Origin: Paradesulfitobacterium ferrireducens
GTDB lineage: Bacteria; Bacillota; Desulfitobacteriia; Desulfitobacteriales; Desulfitobacteriaceae
NCBI RefSeq assembly: GCF_017310645.1
Contig: NZ_JAFLRH010000044.1
Location: forward strand, 1 to 64,000
Reading direction: 5' to 3'
Length of the DNA stretch: 64,000 nt
The notes under the pieces were generated by a model. It was not told the DNA's origin. It saw nothing but the letters and a program-made list of their open reading frames with translations, and did not search any database. Numbering within the stretch: position 1 is the first letter of the stretch; the number at the start of each line of letters is the position of its first letter. Both the position numbers and the translations under genes were made by a program. Shown here one piece after another: positions 6,746 through 14,738 of the stretch.

Positions 6746-7630
6746 ATGCATATCGGGTTTATCGGTGTGGGACAGATGGGGAGATGGATGGCGGCTCATC
6801 TTCTCAGTGCCGGTTATAGGGTTACTGTTTTTGACAGCAAGAGGGAGGCAATGGATGTTTTAGCGGCAGAGGGCGCCCAAAGAGCGAATTCGCTAGCGGA
6901 GATTGGCCGAGAAAATGAGCTTGTCATTACGATGCTCCCGAATTCGGCTGCCGTCGAAGATGTGCTTGCAGGGCCGGATGGGCTGTTTGAAACCATGGCC
7001 CCCGGAGGGGTTATTATCGATATGAGCAGTTCCTATGTCCTATCTACCAGGAAACTGGCGCAATCCGCCCAGGCCAAGGGACTGATCCTTATCGATGCGC
7101 CTGTCTCAGGCGGGGTTAAAGGAGCCAAGGAAAGGACTCTCACCATTATGGTGGGAGGAAGCAGGAAAGATTTTGAAGCGGTATTGCCGGTCCTCCAGTG
7201 CCTGGGGAAAAAGGTAACCTTGGTAGGAACGACCGGAGCGGGCCATGCACTTAAAGCGATTAACAATTATCTATCGGCAACCTCACTATATGCGACCACG
7301 GAAGCAATGGTTCTGGCGAAAACCTTGGGACTTGATTTAAAGGTTGCCTTAGAAAACATCAACTCAAGTTCGGGACAAAGCTACTCTACCCACTATAAGT
7401 TTCCTATCTTTGTTCTGCCGCGAAGATTTGACTCAGGTTTTTCCCTGAAATTGCTTTTAAAAGATGTAAAAATGGTGACAGCCCTCGCTGAAGATAACAG
7501 GGTTCCGGTTTTTTTGGCTTCCGCTGTCGAGCAAGTGTATGAGGCCGCCGCGCTTATGGGCGAAGGGCAACAGGATCATACAGAAATTGTGAAGTTCCTG
7601 GAAACAATTACTCATCAAGTGTTGATATAA
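6746..7630 (+). CDS. NAD(P)-dependent beta-hydroxyacid dehydrogenase (3-hydroxyisobutyrate/tartronate semialdehyde type)
   Basis: A 294-residue member of the 3-hydroxyisobutyrate dehydrogenase family. It has the Rossmann motif GFIGVGQMG at the N-terminus, the substrate-binding DAPVSGGVKGA (about 119-129), and GAGHALKAINNYL with the catalytic lysine near residue 172. The C-terminal helical domain ends in DHTEIVKFLE, as in GarR and 2-hydroxymethylglutarate dehydrogenase. It reversibly oxidises a beta-hydroxy acid to the semialdehyde or keto acid; the substrate cannot be told from sequence. It shares a transcript direction and probably an operon with the AA_synth and GntR genes and is followed by a terminator. 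Confidence 0.9.
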   Translation: MHIGFIGVGQMGRWMAAHLLSAGYRVTVFDSKREAMDVLAAEGAQRANSLAEIGRENELVITMLPNSAAVEDVLAGPDGLFETMAPGGVIIDMSSSYVLSTRKLAQSAQAKGLILIDAPVSGGVKGAKERTLTIMVGGSRKDFEAVLPVLQCLGKKVTLVGTTGAGHALKAINNYLSATSLYATTEAMVLAKTLGLDLKVALENINSSSGQSYSTHYKFPIFVLPRRFDSGFSLKLLLKDVKMVTALAEDNRVPVFLASAVEQVYEAAALMGEGQQDHTEIVKFLETITHQVLI

Positions 7631-7691
7631 TCATAGGCTCAATCTAGCGTAATTTTGGAATCCGTCCTCTGATCTAATATGAATACTTAAG

Positions 7692-7723
7692 GGATAGCGT
7701 CAAAAACGGTATCCTTTTTCTTT
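7692..7723 (+). terminator. Rho-independent terminator after the dehydrogenase gene
   Basis: GGATA and CGT (7692-7700) pair with ACG and TATCC (7706-7714), with one G-G mismatch and a short A-rich loop, then TTTTTCTTT. It separates this unit from the two-component system. Confidence 0.7.
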
Positions 7724-7865
7724 AAAACAGTTCTTTGTCTAAGATGATTTTTAGGATCTGGTTAAAGCACTAAAAACAATGGCAGGGAAAGACAGACAAT
7801 TAGACGAATATATCATAAGGTATATAAAATTTAGAGAATTAAACTTATAAATAAGAGGGAGTCAT

Positions 7866-9467
7866 ATGAGGCTGCTTCCTTTTCAACTAAAACTCCGCAC
7901 CAAAATAGCACTCTTATCCTTCACCCTGGTGCTTCTCTCTGTGCTCCTGGCCGGAGTTGTCATTGTTGAACGGACTACGGCTGCCGAGGAGAATGAAATC
8001 GGGATGCGTGCTTTGGCTATTGCCCGGACCGTCGCGGAATTGAAAGATCTCCAGGAAAACCTGGGTAAGCCGGAAGGGGCCAAGACGATTCAACCGATCG
8101 CAGAACGCATCCGGCTGGCAACCGGTGTGGAATATATTGTGGCTTTTGATATGGCCCGGGTAAGATATTCACATCCGTTGGAAGACCGGATCGGTACACA
8201 ATTTGATGACGGAGATGAAGCACCCTCTTTGCGCAAGCAGGAGTACCTATCCCGCGCCGTCGGGGTAGCCGGACCTTCGATACGGGCATTCGTGCCGGTG
8301 ATGACTGACGAAGGCACCCGCCAAGTCGGTGCAGTCGCAGTGGGAATCTTAGTTCCCACGATTACGGAGGCTCTGAGAGCACTTCGCTTGCAGTTGTACT
8401 CATCTCTTCTTATTGGAGTGGCTTTCGGGGTACTGGGTTCTATCTTCCTCGCCAGAAATATTAAGAAAAATATGTTTAGTCTGGAACCCCAGGAAATTGC
8501 CCGGATACTTGAGGAAAGAGTAGCGATTTTCCAGTCCTTGGGCGAAGGGGTGATTGCGGTTGACCGGGAGTTCAAGATTACGGTTAAAAACATGGAGGCC
8601 GTCCGTATCACCGGGGATAATCAGGGCGAGGTGGGTGAATTATTGTCGGAAGGTCCGCTGCAGGCGGGAATTAACGGGGCCATGGATTCAGGGGAAGCAC
8701 AGCTTAACCGGGAATTAGCCTTGAACGAGACTGTCGTGTTAGCTAACTTTTTGCCGATCAAGGTCAAAGAAAAGGTTGTTGGTGGAGTGGTCACTTTTCG
8801 CGACAAGACCGAGGTCAATAAAATGGCTGAAGAATTAACCGGGGTGAAAACCTTTATCGAGGGCCTGAGGGTTCAGAATCACGAATATTTGAATAAACTG
8901 CACACGATTGCCGGGCTTATCCAATTACGAAAGCATCAACAAGCTCTGGATTACGTATTTGCAGTAACCGAGGAACAACAAGAAGTCACGCAGTTTTTGA
9001 GCAGGCATATTTTGAATCCTGCTGTCGCCGGACTGTTACTAGGCAAATATAACCGGGCCAAAGAACTAAAAGTGGAGATGTTTTTTGAGGAAGAATCATT
9101 TTTAGGGGAAGTTCCCTGTGATATTGAAACAAGCAGTCTGGTGATAATTATTGGCAATTTGGTGGAAAACGCATTGGAAGCGGTCATCGGTCAAAAACTG
9201 CAGGAAGTGCATTGCTCTATCAAGCAAGAAGCAAAAGAATTGATTATCAGTGTAGAGGATACGGGACCGGGAATATCCCCGGAACGACAGGAGCGGATAT
9301 TTGAATGGGGTTATACGACCAAGGGTTTTGAGAACCGCGGTATCGGATTATATTTAATAAAAACCGCTGTTGACAAAGTGCATGGTACACTGGAACTCGA
9401 ATCCGGCAATTGGGGAACGCGCTTTGTGGTCAAAATACCTATTCAAGTTCAAAACGCTAAAGCATAG
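7866..9467 (+). CDS. Sensor histidine kinase, CitA/DcuS/DctS family
   Basis: A 533-residue membrane kinase sensing a di- or tricarboxylate. Domains in order: TM1 about 14-34; extracytoplasmic PAS-like domain about 36-175, with the ligand-type motif VRYSHPLEDRIG; TM2 about 177-197; cytoplasmic PAS about 213-320; H-box RVQNHEYLNKLHTIAG with the phospho-acceptor near His339, typical of CitA/DcuS; HATPase with NLVENALEA, EDTGPGIS and GIGLYL. It is followed 22 bases later by the cognate response regulator and then TRAP transporter genes. Bacillus DctS-DctR has the same arrangement, so C4-dicarboxylate uptake control is the likely role. Confidence 0.92.
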   Translation: MRLLPFQLKLRTKIALLSFTLVLLSVLLAGVVIVERTTAAEENEIGMRALAIARTVAELKDLQENLGKPEGAKTIQPIAERIRLATGVEYIVAFDMARVRYSHPLEDRIGTQFDDGDEAPSLRKQEYLSRAVGVAGPSIRAFVPVMTDEGTRQVGAVAVGILVPTITEALRALRLQLYSSLLIGVAFGVLGSIFLARNIKKNMFSLEPQEIARILEERVAIFQSLGEGVIAVDREFKITVKNMEAVRITGDNQGEVGELLSEGPLQAGINGAMDSGEAQLNRELALNETVVLANFLPIKVKEKVVGGVVTFRDKTEVNKMAEELTGVKTFIEGLRVQNHEYLNKLHTIAGLIQLRKHQQALDYVFAVTEEQQEVTQFLSRHILNPAVAGLLLGKYNRAKELKVEMFFEEESFLGEVPCDIETSSLVIIIGNLVENALEAVIGQKLQEVHCSIKQEAKELIISVEDTGPGISPERQERIFEWGYTTKGFENRGIGLYLIKTAVDKVHGTLELESGNWGTRFVVKIPIQVQNAKA

Positions 9468-9489
9468 CGCTAACGAAGGAGGTAGTACA

Positions 9490-10188
9490 ATGGAGCCGAT
9501 AGATCTAATCCTAGTTGAAGATGATCCCATGGTGATGGCTGTGAATGAAGGTTTTATTGAGCAAATAGGCGGATTTCAAATCATCGGCACAGCCAGGTCC
9601 GGCGCGGAAGGTTTAGACTTAATTCAATCTCTGCGGCCGCGTCTGGTCCTTTTAGATATTTACCTGCCCGATATGGACGGAGTGGAGGTTTTGAAGGAAA
9701 TACGCCGCTGCGGGATTCCGACGGATTTCATTATGATTACCGCTGCTCATGATGTAAAGACGGTGCAGGATTTGTTGCGCTCCGGAGTGGTTGATTATAT
9801 TATTAAGCCTTTTAAGTGCGAGCGCTTAAAGCTTGCTCTGGAAAAATACAGGCACTATCTGGAGAAGTTGAATGATCAGGCAGCGATTGGGCAGGAGGAT
9901 TTAGACGCGCTTATCAATTCGAATACTTCGGCAAACCGGTCGCAGAGTCTTAATGGGAGTGACGAAGATCTGCCCAAAGGTCTACGCACTCTGACACTTA
10001 ATCAGGTGCTTAAGTTTTTATCTGAGGGAGGGCAGGGTTTTTCGGCCGAAGAAGTGGCTGAGGGAGTAGGCTTGGCAAGGGTTACGGCTAGGCGTTATTT
10101 GGAGTATCTTGAAAAGAGAGGCAAGGTCCGGTTGGAATCACGCTATGGTTCTGTAGGGAGACCGGTAAACAGGTATAAAGTGATATGA
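9490..10188 (+). CDS. Response regulator, CitB/DcuR/DctR family
   Basis: A 232-residue response regulator. The receiver domain has the acidic pair VEDDP at the start, the phospho-acceptor Asp in LLDIYLPD and the conserved Lys in YIIKPF. The C-terminal domain carries a helix-turn-helix (FSAEEVAEGVGLARVTARRYLEYL) as in CitB/DcuR regulators. GAAGGAGG directly precedes the ATG at 9490; the longer reading frame starting at 9370 overlaps the kinase and is not believed. Probably activates the following dctP-dctQM genes through the inverted repeat at 10195-10218. Confidence 0.92.
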   Translation: MEPIDLILVEDDPMVMAVNEGFIEQIGGFQIIGTARSGAEGLDLIQSLRPRLVLLDIYLPDMDGVEVLKEIRRCGIPTDFIMITAAHDVKTVQDLLRSGVVDYIIKPFKCERLKLALEKYRHYLEKLNDQAAIGQEDLDALINSNTSANRSQSLNGSDEDLPKGLRTLTLNQVLKFLSEGGQGFSAEEVAEGVGLARVTARRYLEYLEKRGKVRLESRYGSVGRPVNRYKVI

Positions 10189-10194
10189 CCAAAA

Positions 10195-10218
10195 TGACCA
10201 TTAATATCAAAATGGTCA
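10195..10218 (+). promoter_or_regulatory. Inverted repeat upstream of dctP, candidate DctR-type binding site
   Basis: TGACCATT (10195-10202) and AATGGTCA (10211-10218) are perfect eight-base arms around an eight-base spacer. A further TGACCA half-site lies just upstream (10186-10191). The site begins a few bases after the response regulator stop codon and 114 bases before the first binding-protein start. Confidence 0.5.
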
Positions 10219-10331
10219 AATCGTTGTGTTCCTATCAAATTCCCTTTAGAATAATCACAAATATCAGAAAATACGGATACTCAGAATTGATAAAATTATC
10301 GCGCCACACAAAGCAGCATGAGGTAGATAGT

Positions 10332-11393
10332 ATGGGCAGAAGAGTTACAGTTACAGTTATAGTTACAGTTATAGTTACAGTTATAGTTACGCTTCTTTTC
10401 CTGCTGTTCACAGTTCCCGGGTGCGGTAAACGTGTTATCGACGGGCAGCAAATTGCTAAAGGGGAGAAAATTGTCATTAAGTTTTCCCATGTGGTCGCTG
10501 AAAATACACCGAAAGGTCTTGCTGCTCAGAGGTTTGCCGATTTAGTCAGGCAAAGAACGGGAGGATATGTTGAAGTCCAGGTATTTCCAAATTCATCTCT
10601 TTACAAAGATGGGGAAGAGTTCGAAGCATTGCAAAACGGTTCGGTGCAAATGATTGCTCCGGCTACTTCAAAGATGTCGATGCTGGATCCCGCTTGGCAG
10701 ATTCTGGACTTGCCCTACGCGTTTAGAAATTTGACGGAAGTACATGCCATGATGGACGGCACGGCCGGACGGAAATTGTTCGCCCGGCTTGAGGAACAAG
10801 GCATGCTTGGCTTGGCCATGTGGGACAACGGTTTTAAACAAATTACCAATAATCAACATCCCTTAGCCCAAGTCAAGGATTTCAAGGATTTAACCTTCCG
10901 GGTAATGCCTTCTAAGGTATTGGAGAATCAATTCAAGCAATTAGGGGCTGCTGCTTTACCAATGCCATTCAGCGATGTGCATCAAGCCCTGGCGGACGGT
11001 AGTGTAGACGGGGAAGAAAATACAATTTCTAACATCTATACCCAACGGTTTGACCAAGTTCAAAAATATTTAACTATCAGCAACCATGGTTATATCGGGT
11101 ATGTTGTACTGTCAAATTCCGAATTTTGGAATAATTTACCCGCTGAAGTGCGCAAGATTTTAGAAGAAACCCTGATCGAAGTGACGGTATGGCAGCAACG
11201 GAAGGCTGAAGAAGTGAACAATAATCATTTGGAGGAGCTAAAAAAACAGGGCCAGCTAAAGATTCATTTATTAAGCCCGGATGAAGAAAAAATGTGGCAG
11301 CAAGAATTGCTCCCGGTTTATGACCGCTTGGCTTTAGAAGTTGGGCCCGAGTGGGCAGATATTATCCGTGGATTAAAAAATAACGGACGCTGA
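10332..11393 (+). CDS. TRAP-type DctP-family binding lipoprotein 1 (possible DctB-like co-sensor)
   Basis: A 353-residue extracytoplasmic solute-binding protein of the DctP family. The signal peptide is unusual: after MGRR come alternating TV/IV units encoded by a hexanucleotide repeat, then a hydrophobic core and lipobox TVPGC. DctP motifs follow: IKFSHVVAENTPKG, QVFPNSSLYKDGEE, LDLPYAF, AMWDNGFKQITN and TISNHGYIGYVV. It starts at ATG 10332 (GAGG eight bases upstream), 143 bases after the response regulator. It is clearly paralogous to the next gene. In Bacillus subtilis a DctP-type protein, DctB, is a co-sensor with DctS-DctR; the position of this copy suggests the same role. Confidence 0.9.
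   Translation: MGRRVTVTVIVTVIVTVIVTLLFLLFTVPGCGKRVIDGQQIAKGEKIVIKFSHVVAENTPKGLAAQRFADLVRQRTGGYVEVQVFPNSSLYKDGEEFEALQNGSVQMIAPATSKMSMLDPAWQILDLPYAFRNLTEVHAMMDGTAGRKLFARLEEQGMLGLAMWDNGFKQITNNQHPLAQVKDFKDLTFRVMPSKVLENQFKQLGAAALPMPFSDVHQALADGSVDGEENTISNIYTQRFDQVQKYLTISNHGYIGYVVLSNSEFWNNLPAEVRKILEETLIEVTVWQQRKAEEVNNNHLEELKKQGQLKIHLLSPDEEKMWQQELLPVYDRLALEVGPEWADIIRGLKNNGR
10344..10390 (+). repeat. In-frame hexanucleotide repeat in a signal peptide
   Basis: Seven and a half tandem copies of GTTACA/GTTATA, arranged mostly as a 12-bp unit, encode the Thr-Val-Ile-Val core of the lipoprotein signal peptide. Units of six bases keep the reading frame when gained or lost, so replication slippage would change signal-peptide length only. 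Confidence 0.85.
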
Positions 11394-11497
11394 AGCATTT
11401 TGCCGAGATAAAGTGTTAAATTACGCGGAGGTGATTATTAAAAGAACAGCCGAGAGGAACGTTACCCTATTTAAAATTAAGTTGAGGAGGAGAAAGA

Positions 11498-12520
11498 ATG
11501 CGCAGGAACAAGTATTTTTCACTCATGGTTATCGTGGTAACTGCATTATCCCTTACATTGGCCGGGTGCGGCAGTTCTACAGCGGGCGGGGACAAGGGCC
11601 CGATTGTTGTGAAATTCGCCCATGTGACTACTCCGGATTCTCCTAAAGGAATGGCTGCCAACAAGTTCAAAGAGCTTGCGGAACAGAAAACCAATGGCAA
11701 AGTGAAAGTAGAAGTTTATCCTTCATCCCAGCTATACGGAGACAAAGAAGAGCTGGAAGCAGTCCAGTCCGGGAATGTGCAAATCATTGCTCCCTCTGTT
11801 ACCAAACTGGTCGGAATGAATCCGCAGTTCCAGTATGTTGATCTTCCCTTCTTGTTCCCGAATAATGAAGCCGTCTATAAATTTTGGGAAAGTGATGTTA
11901 ACAAGAAGCTAATGAACAGTCTCGATAAATACAATGTCATGGGGTTGGCGATGTGGCCGAACGGATTCAAACAGTTTACCAATAAAGTAAGGCCATTGGT
12001 TGAACCCAAAGATTTTAACGGAATTAAATTCAGAACTCAAGCCGGTAAAGTGTTAGAAGCCCAGTTTAGCGCTCTGGGAGCAGGATCCGCAACGATTGCC
12101 TTCGGGGAAACGTATGCTGCGCTCCAACAAGGAACAGTTGAAGGACAGGAAAACACGTTTAACAATATTGACACTCAGAAATATCAGGAAGTACAGCCCT
12201 ATTTAACGGTTTCCAACCACGGACGCATTGATTATATGATTATCGTGAACAAATCCTTCTGGGATGGCCTCCCGGCGGACATCCGCAAGGCCTTGGATGA
12301 AGCGATGGCTGAGGCTACCAAATATGAAATTCAGCAGGCGGAAATTTTGGATCAAAAGAGCATGGAAAACCTGAAAAACAGCGGGAAGATGCAATTTACC
12401 GTTCTGAATGAAGCGCAGTTGGCCGCTTTCCAGCAGGCGATGCAGCCTGTCTACACCCAATTTGAAAGTGTCATCGGGAAAGACTTGATAGAGGCGGCTA
12501 AAGCGGCCAGCAAAAAGTAA
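11498..12520 (+). CDS. dctP: TRAP-type C4-dicarboxylate-like binding lipoprotein 2
   Basis: A 340-residue DctP-family binding protein with a normal lipoprotein signal (SLTLAGCGSS; Cys near residue 24). Motifs parallel the preceding paralog: VKFAHVTTPDSPKG, EVYPSSQLYGDKEE, AMWPNGFKQFTN, TVSNHGRIDYMI. It delivers substrate to the DctQM carrier encoded next. GAGGAGGAG precedes the ATG. A strong hairpin between this gene and dctQ would raise binding-protein expression above that of the membrane subunits. Confidence 0.93.
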   Translation: MRRNKYFSLMVIVVTALSLTLAGCGSSTAGGDKGPIVVKFAHVTTPDSPKGMAANKFKELAEQKTNGKVKVEVYPSSQLYGDKEELEAVQSGNVQIIAPSVTKLVGMNPQFQYVDLPFLFPNNEAVYKFWESDVNKKLMNSLDKYNVMGLAMWPNGFKQFTNKVRPLVEPKDFNGIKFRTQAGKVLEAQFSALGAGSATIAFGETYAALQQGTVEGQENTFNNIDTQKYQEVQPYLTVSNHGRIDYMIIVNKSFWDGLPADIRKALDEAMAEATKYEIQQAEILDQKSMENLKNSGKMQFTVLNEAQLAAFQQAMQPVYTQFESVIGKDLIEAAKAASKK

Positions 12521-12531
12521 GGGTATACACC

Positions 12532-12560
12532 AGGGTCCTTCGCCAGAAGGACCCTTCTTG
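12532..12560 (+). terminator. Hairpin terminator/attenuator between dctP and dctQ
   Basis: AGGGTCCTTC (12532-12541) and GAAGGACCCT (12546-12555) form a perfect ten-pair stem with loop GCCA followed by TCTT. The short T-run suggests partial read-through, a common way to set binding protein to permease ratios. Confidence 0.65.
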
Positions 12561-12563
12561 AAC

Positions 12564-12607
12564 GAGACTTCATTCAGAGGGGGATTCAACCCCCGCTGAA
12601 TGTTAGT
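12564..12607 (+). repeat. 44-bp palindromic repeat, copy 1
   Basis: Arms CATTCAG and CTGAATG enclose an inner GGGGG-ATTCAA-CCCCC hairpin. All 44 bases are identical to 43574-43617. Here it lies between the dctP terminator and dctQ. Confidence 0.85.
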
Positions 12608-12657
12608 TTAGTGTTAAAAACCGGCGGGTAGAGATATAACAGAGGTGGTGACAGGTG

Positions 12658-13191
12658 ATGAAGACGTTTTGGCGGGTGTATGAGTTTTTAGAGGACATCA
12701 TTTCCGGAGGGCTTTTATTTACCGGGGTTGCGATCATTTTTTACGGAGTGATTATGCGCTATTTTATGAATTCGCCCAAGTCCTGGGTTGATGAGGTGTC
12801 GCAATATTTGATTATCTGGGGTACCTTGATTGGAACGAGCGTTGCTTTGCGCAATGATCATCATATCAAAGTGGATATGCTTTTTGACCGTTTTTCTCCC
12901 AGAGTGAAATATTATGTGACCATTTTCGCGCATGGGGTAGGGACTGCGTTTAGTCTTTTCCTGGCTTATTACGGTTATGTATTGGTAAATTTCGTCCATA
13001 ATACAGGCCAGCGTTCTACAGATGTGGGAATTCCTCTTTATGTTGTGTACAGCATTTTACCTTTAGCGGGAACAATGCTGACGTTTCGGTTCTTGGTAAA
13101 ACTGTACAGTATGATACGCAGCCATGGCAAAGAATGGGCGCCCGGGCAGAATGGGGAGGTGACTTCACATGATCGTAGCAGCACTCTTTAG
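12658..13191 (+). CDS. dctQ: TRAP transporter small permease subunit
   Basis: A 177-residue four-helix membrane protein of the DctQ family. Hydrophobic segments lie around 15-35, 48-66, 86-108 and 128-150. The family motif YFMNSPKSWVDEVSQYLIIWGTLIGTS is present, as is the charged NDHHIKVD loop. It links the binding protein to the large DctM carrier. ATG 12658 follows AGAGGTGG; a GTG at 12655 is an alternative. The gene overlaps dctM by 23 bp, indicating translational coupling. Confidence 0.93.
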   Translation: MKTFWRVYEFLEDIISGGLLFTGVAIIFYGVIMRYFMNSPKSWVDEVSQYLIIWGTLIGTSVALRNDHHIKVDMLFDRFSPRVKYYVTIFAHGVGTAFSLFLAYYGYVLVNFVHNTGQRSTDVGIPLYVVYSILPLAGTMLTFRFLVKLYSMIRSHGKEWAPGQNGEVTSHDRSSTL

Positions 13192-14449
13192 TTTATTTAT
13201 TATTCTGTTTCTGCTTAATGTACCGATTGCCATCAGCTTGGCCATGTCCACCATTGCCGTCATTATGGCGACCAGTGATTTCAATATGATGATGATTCCT
13301 CAGCGCATGTTTGCCGGCTTAAATTCAGCCCCCTTAATGGCCATTCCGGGATATGTGCTGGCCGGAGTTTTAATGTCCAAAGGCGGGGTTTCGAAATATT
13401 TAATTAACGCACTCCGGTCTTGGATTGGGCATTTGCCCGGCGGCTTGTCGGTCGTTACCATTTTATCCTGCATGATTTTTGCGGCTATTTCCGGGTCCAG
13501 CCCGGCCACGGCTGCCGCGATCGGAGCCATCATGCTGCCGGCGATGGAGAAAGGCGGCTATCCCAAACGTTACACCATGGGGCTTATAGCAGCTTCCGGA
13601 ACTTTAGGAATCCTGATCCCCCCAAGCATTCCGCTGATTGTTTACGGGGTTACTTCGGATGAATCGATCGGCAAGCTGTTTATGGCCGGAATTTTGCCGG
13701 GACTTCTGCTTGGGGGTATTCTTGTTGCCATTGCAATCATTTATGCCAAGAAAAACAATTACGGTATCGGAGAAAAGTATTCTTGGGCAGAACGTTGGCG
13801 GGCTACGGTTAAAGCAATTCCCGGAGCGTTCTTGCCGGTATTGATTCTGGGCACTATATATAAAGGGGTGGCCACGCCGACAGAAGCTGCGGTTGTAGCC
13901 GTTTTTTATACCATTATTATTTCGGCGTTTGTTTATAAAGAACTGCACTTCAAAGACATCCGGCCGGTCTTAAGGGAGACCATCAATACTTCCTCCATGA
14001 TTTTCCTGATTATTGCGGCAGCAATGGTTTTTGCCCTCTTCTTAACCAACAATCAAGTTCCGAACAAGGTGGCACAGTGGATTGGGGAGGCAAACTTAAA
14101 TGTCTTCATGTTCTTCTTGGTTACCCAGCTCATGTTCTTTATTATGGGAACTTTCTTGGAAGCGGTCTCAATTATCCTTATCACCTTGCCGATCCTGCTA
14201 CCGATTATCAAGCATTTGGGAATTGACCCGATACACTTCGCCATCGTTATGACGGTTAACATGGAGCTGGCTATGATTACACCGCCGGTGGGTTTGAATC
14301 TCTTCGTGGTTAGTTCTATGGCCAAAGAAAGACTTGAGGAAGTAGTAAGAGGAGTACTCCCGTTTATTGCGATTATGATCGTCGTTCTGCTAGTGTTAGT
14401 GATCTGGCCGGATATTTCTTTGTATCTTCCGAGAGAGGTTATGAAGTAA
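13169..14449 (+). CDS. dctM: TRAP transporter large permease subunit
   Basis: A 426-residue DctM-family carrier with about eleven or twelve membrane segments. Motifs seen: NVPIAISLA near the N-terminus, GHLPGGLSVVTI, ISGSSPATAAAIGAIMLPAM, GTLGILIPPSIPLIVYG, GVATPTEAAVVAVFYT and MITPPVGLNLFVV, the two repeated helical-hairpin signatures of the family. It performs Na+-coupled uptake of the acid captured by DctP. The start codon lies within dctQ and GGGGAGGTG is just upstream. Confidence 0.95.
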   Translation: MIVAALFSLFIILFLLNVPIAISLAMSTIAVIMATSDFNMMMIPQRMFAGLNSAPLMAIPGYVLAGVLMSKGGVSKYLINALRSWIGHLPGGLSVVTILSCMIFAAISGSSPATAAAIGAIMLPAMEKGGYPKRYTMGLIAASGTLGILIPPSIPLIVYGVTSDESIGKLFMAGILPGLLLGGILVAIAIIYAKKNNYGIGEKYSWAERWRATVKAIPGAFLPVLILGTIYKGVATPTEAAVVAVFYTIIISAFVYKELHFKDIRPVLRETINTSSMIFLIIAAAMVFALFLTNNQVPNKVAQWIGEANLNVFMFFLVTQLMFFIMGTFLEAVSIILITLPILLPIIKHLGIDPIHFAIVMTVNMELAMITPPVGLNLFVVSSMAKERLEEVVRGVLPFIAIMIVVLLVLVIWPDISLYLPREVMK

Positions 14450-14542
14450 GGGAATTCAAGGGAATATAGGTTAATTTTACAATAGTTGGCAAAGCATGCG
14501 TTTTGAAAGTATTTGTATTGAAATCATATCTTCCCCTGGAAG

Positions 14543-14600
14543 CAGGTTAATTCTTTGAAGAGGTAATTTAAGTGTTACCGCGGAGTTAACCTGTTTTCTT
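14543..14600 (+). terminator. Probable terminator after dctM
   Basis: CAGGTTAA (14543-14550) pairs with TTAACCTG (14586-14593) across a loop of about 35 bases and is followed by TTTTCTTATTCTT. The rest of 14450-14738 is AT-rich with no other recognisable signal. Confidence 0.5.
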
Positions 14601-14738
14601 ATTCTTGAAGAAGTAAAGCTAAAAGCAATAACATAAATAAAAAAATTATATATTGAATAACTATTCTGATATATGTAAGATGAAACTAGAATACTGACTT
14701 TAATACCAGATATGTATTATAGGTTGGGGGTATACGTT

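Noticed and set aside
8090-8611. 173-codon minus-strand frame inside the histidine kinase gene
   Set aside because: The kinase reading frame is complete and conserved; the antisense translation has no family features.
9370-9489. Longer N-terminus for the response regulator
   Set aside because: This part overlaps the kinase gene and lacks receiver-domain sequence; ATG 9490 has a strong ribosome site.
14495-14515. TGGCAAAGCATGC as a further sigma-54 promoter
   Set aside because: The GG to GC distance is two bases too short for a -24/-12 promoter.
14570-14585. TTACCGCGG near the end of the dctM downstream region as a T-box fragment
   Set aside because: It lies in the loop of a terminator with no T-box stem or following aminoacid gene.
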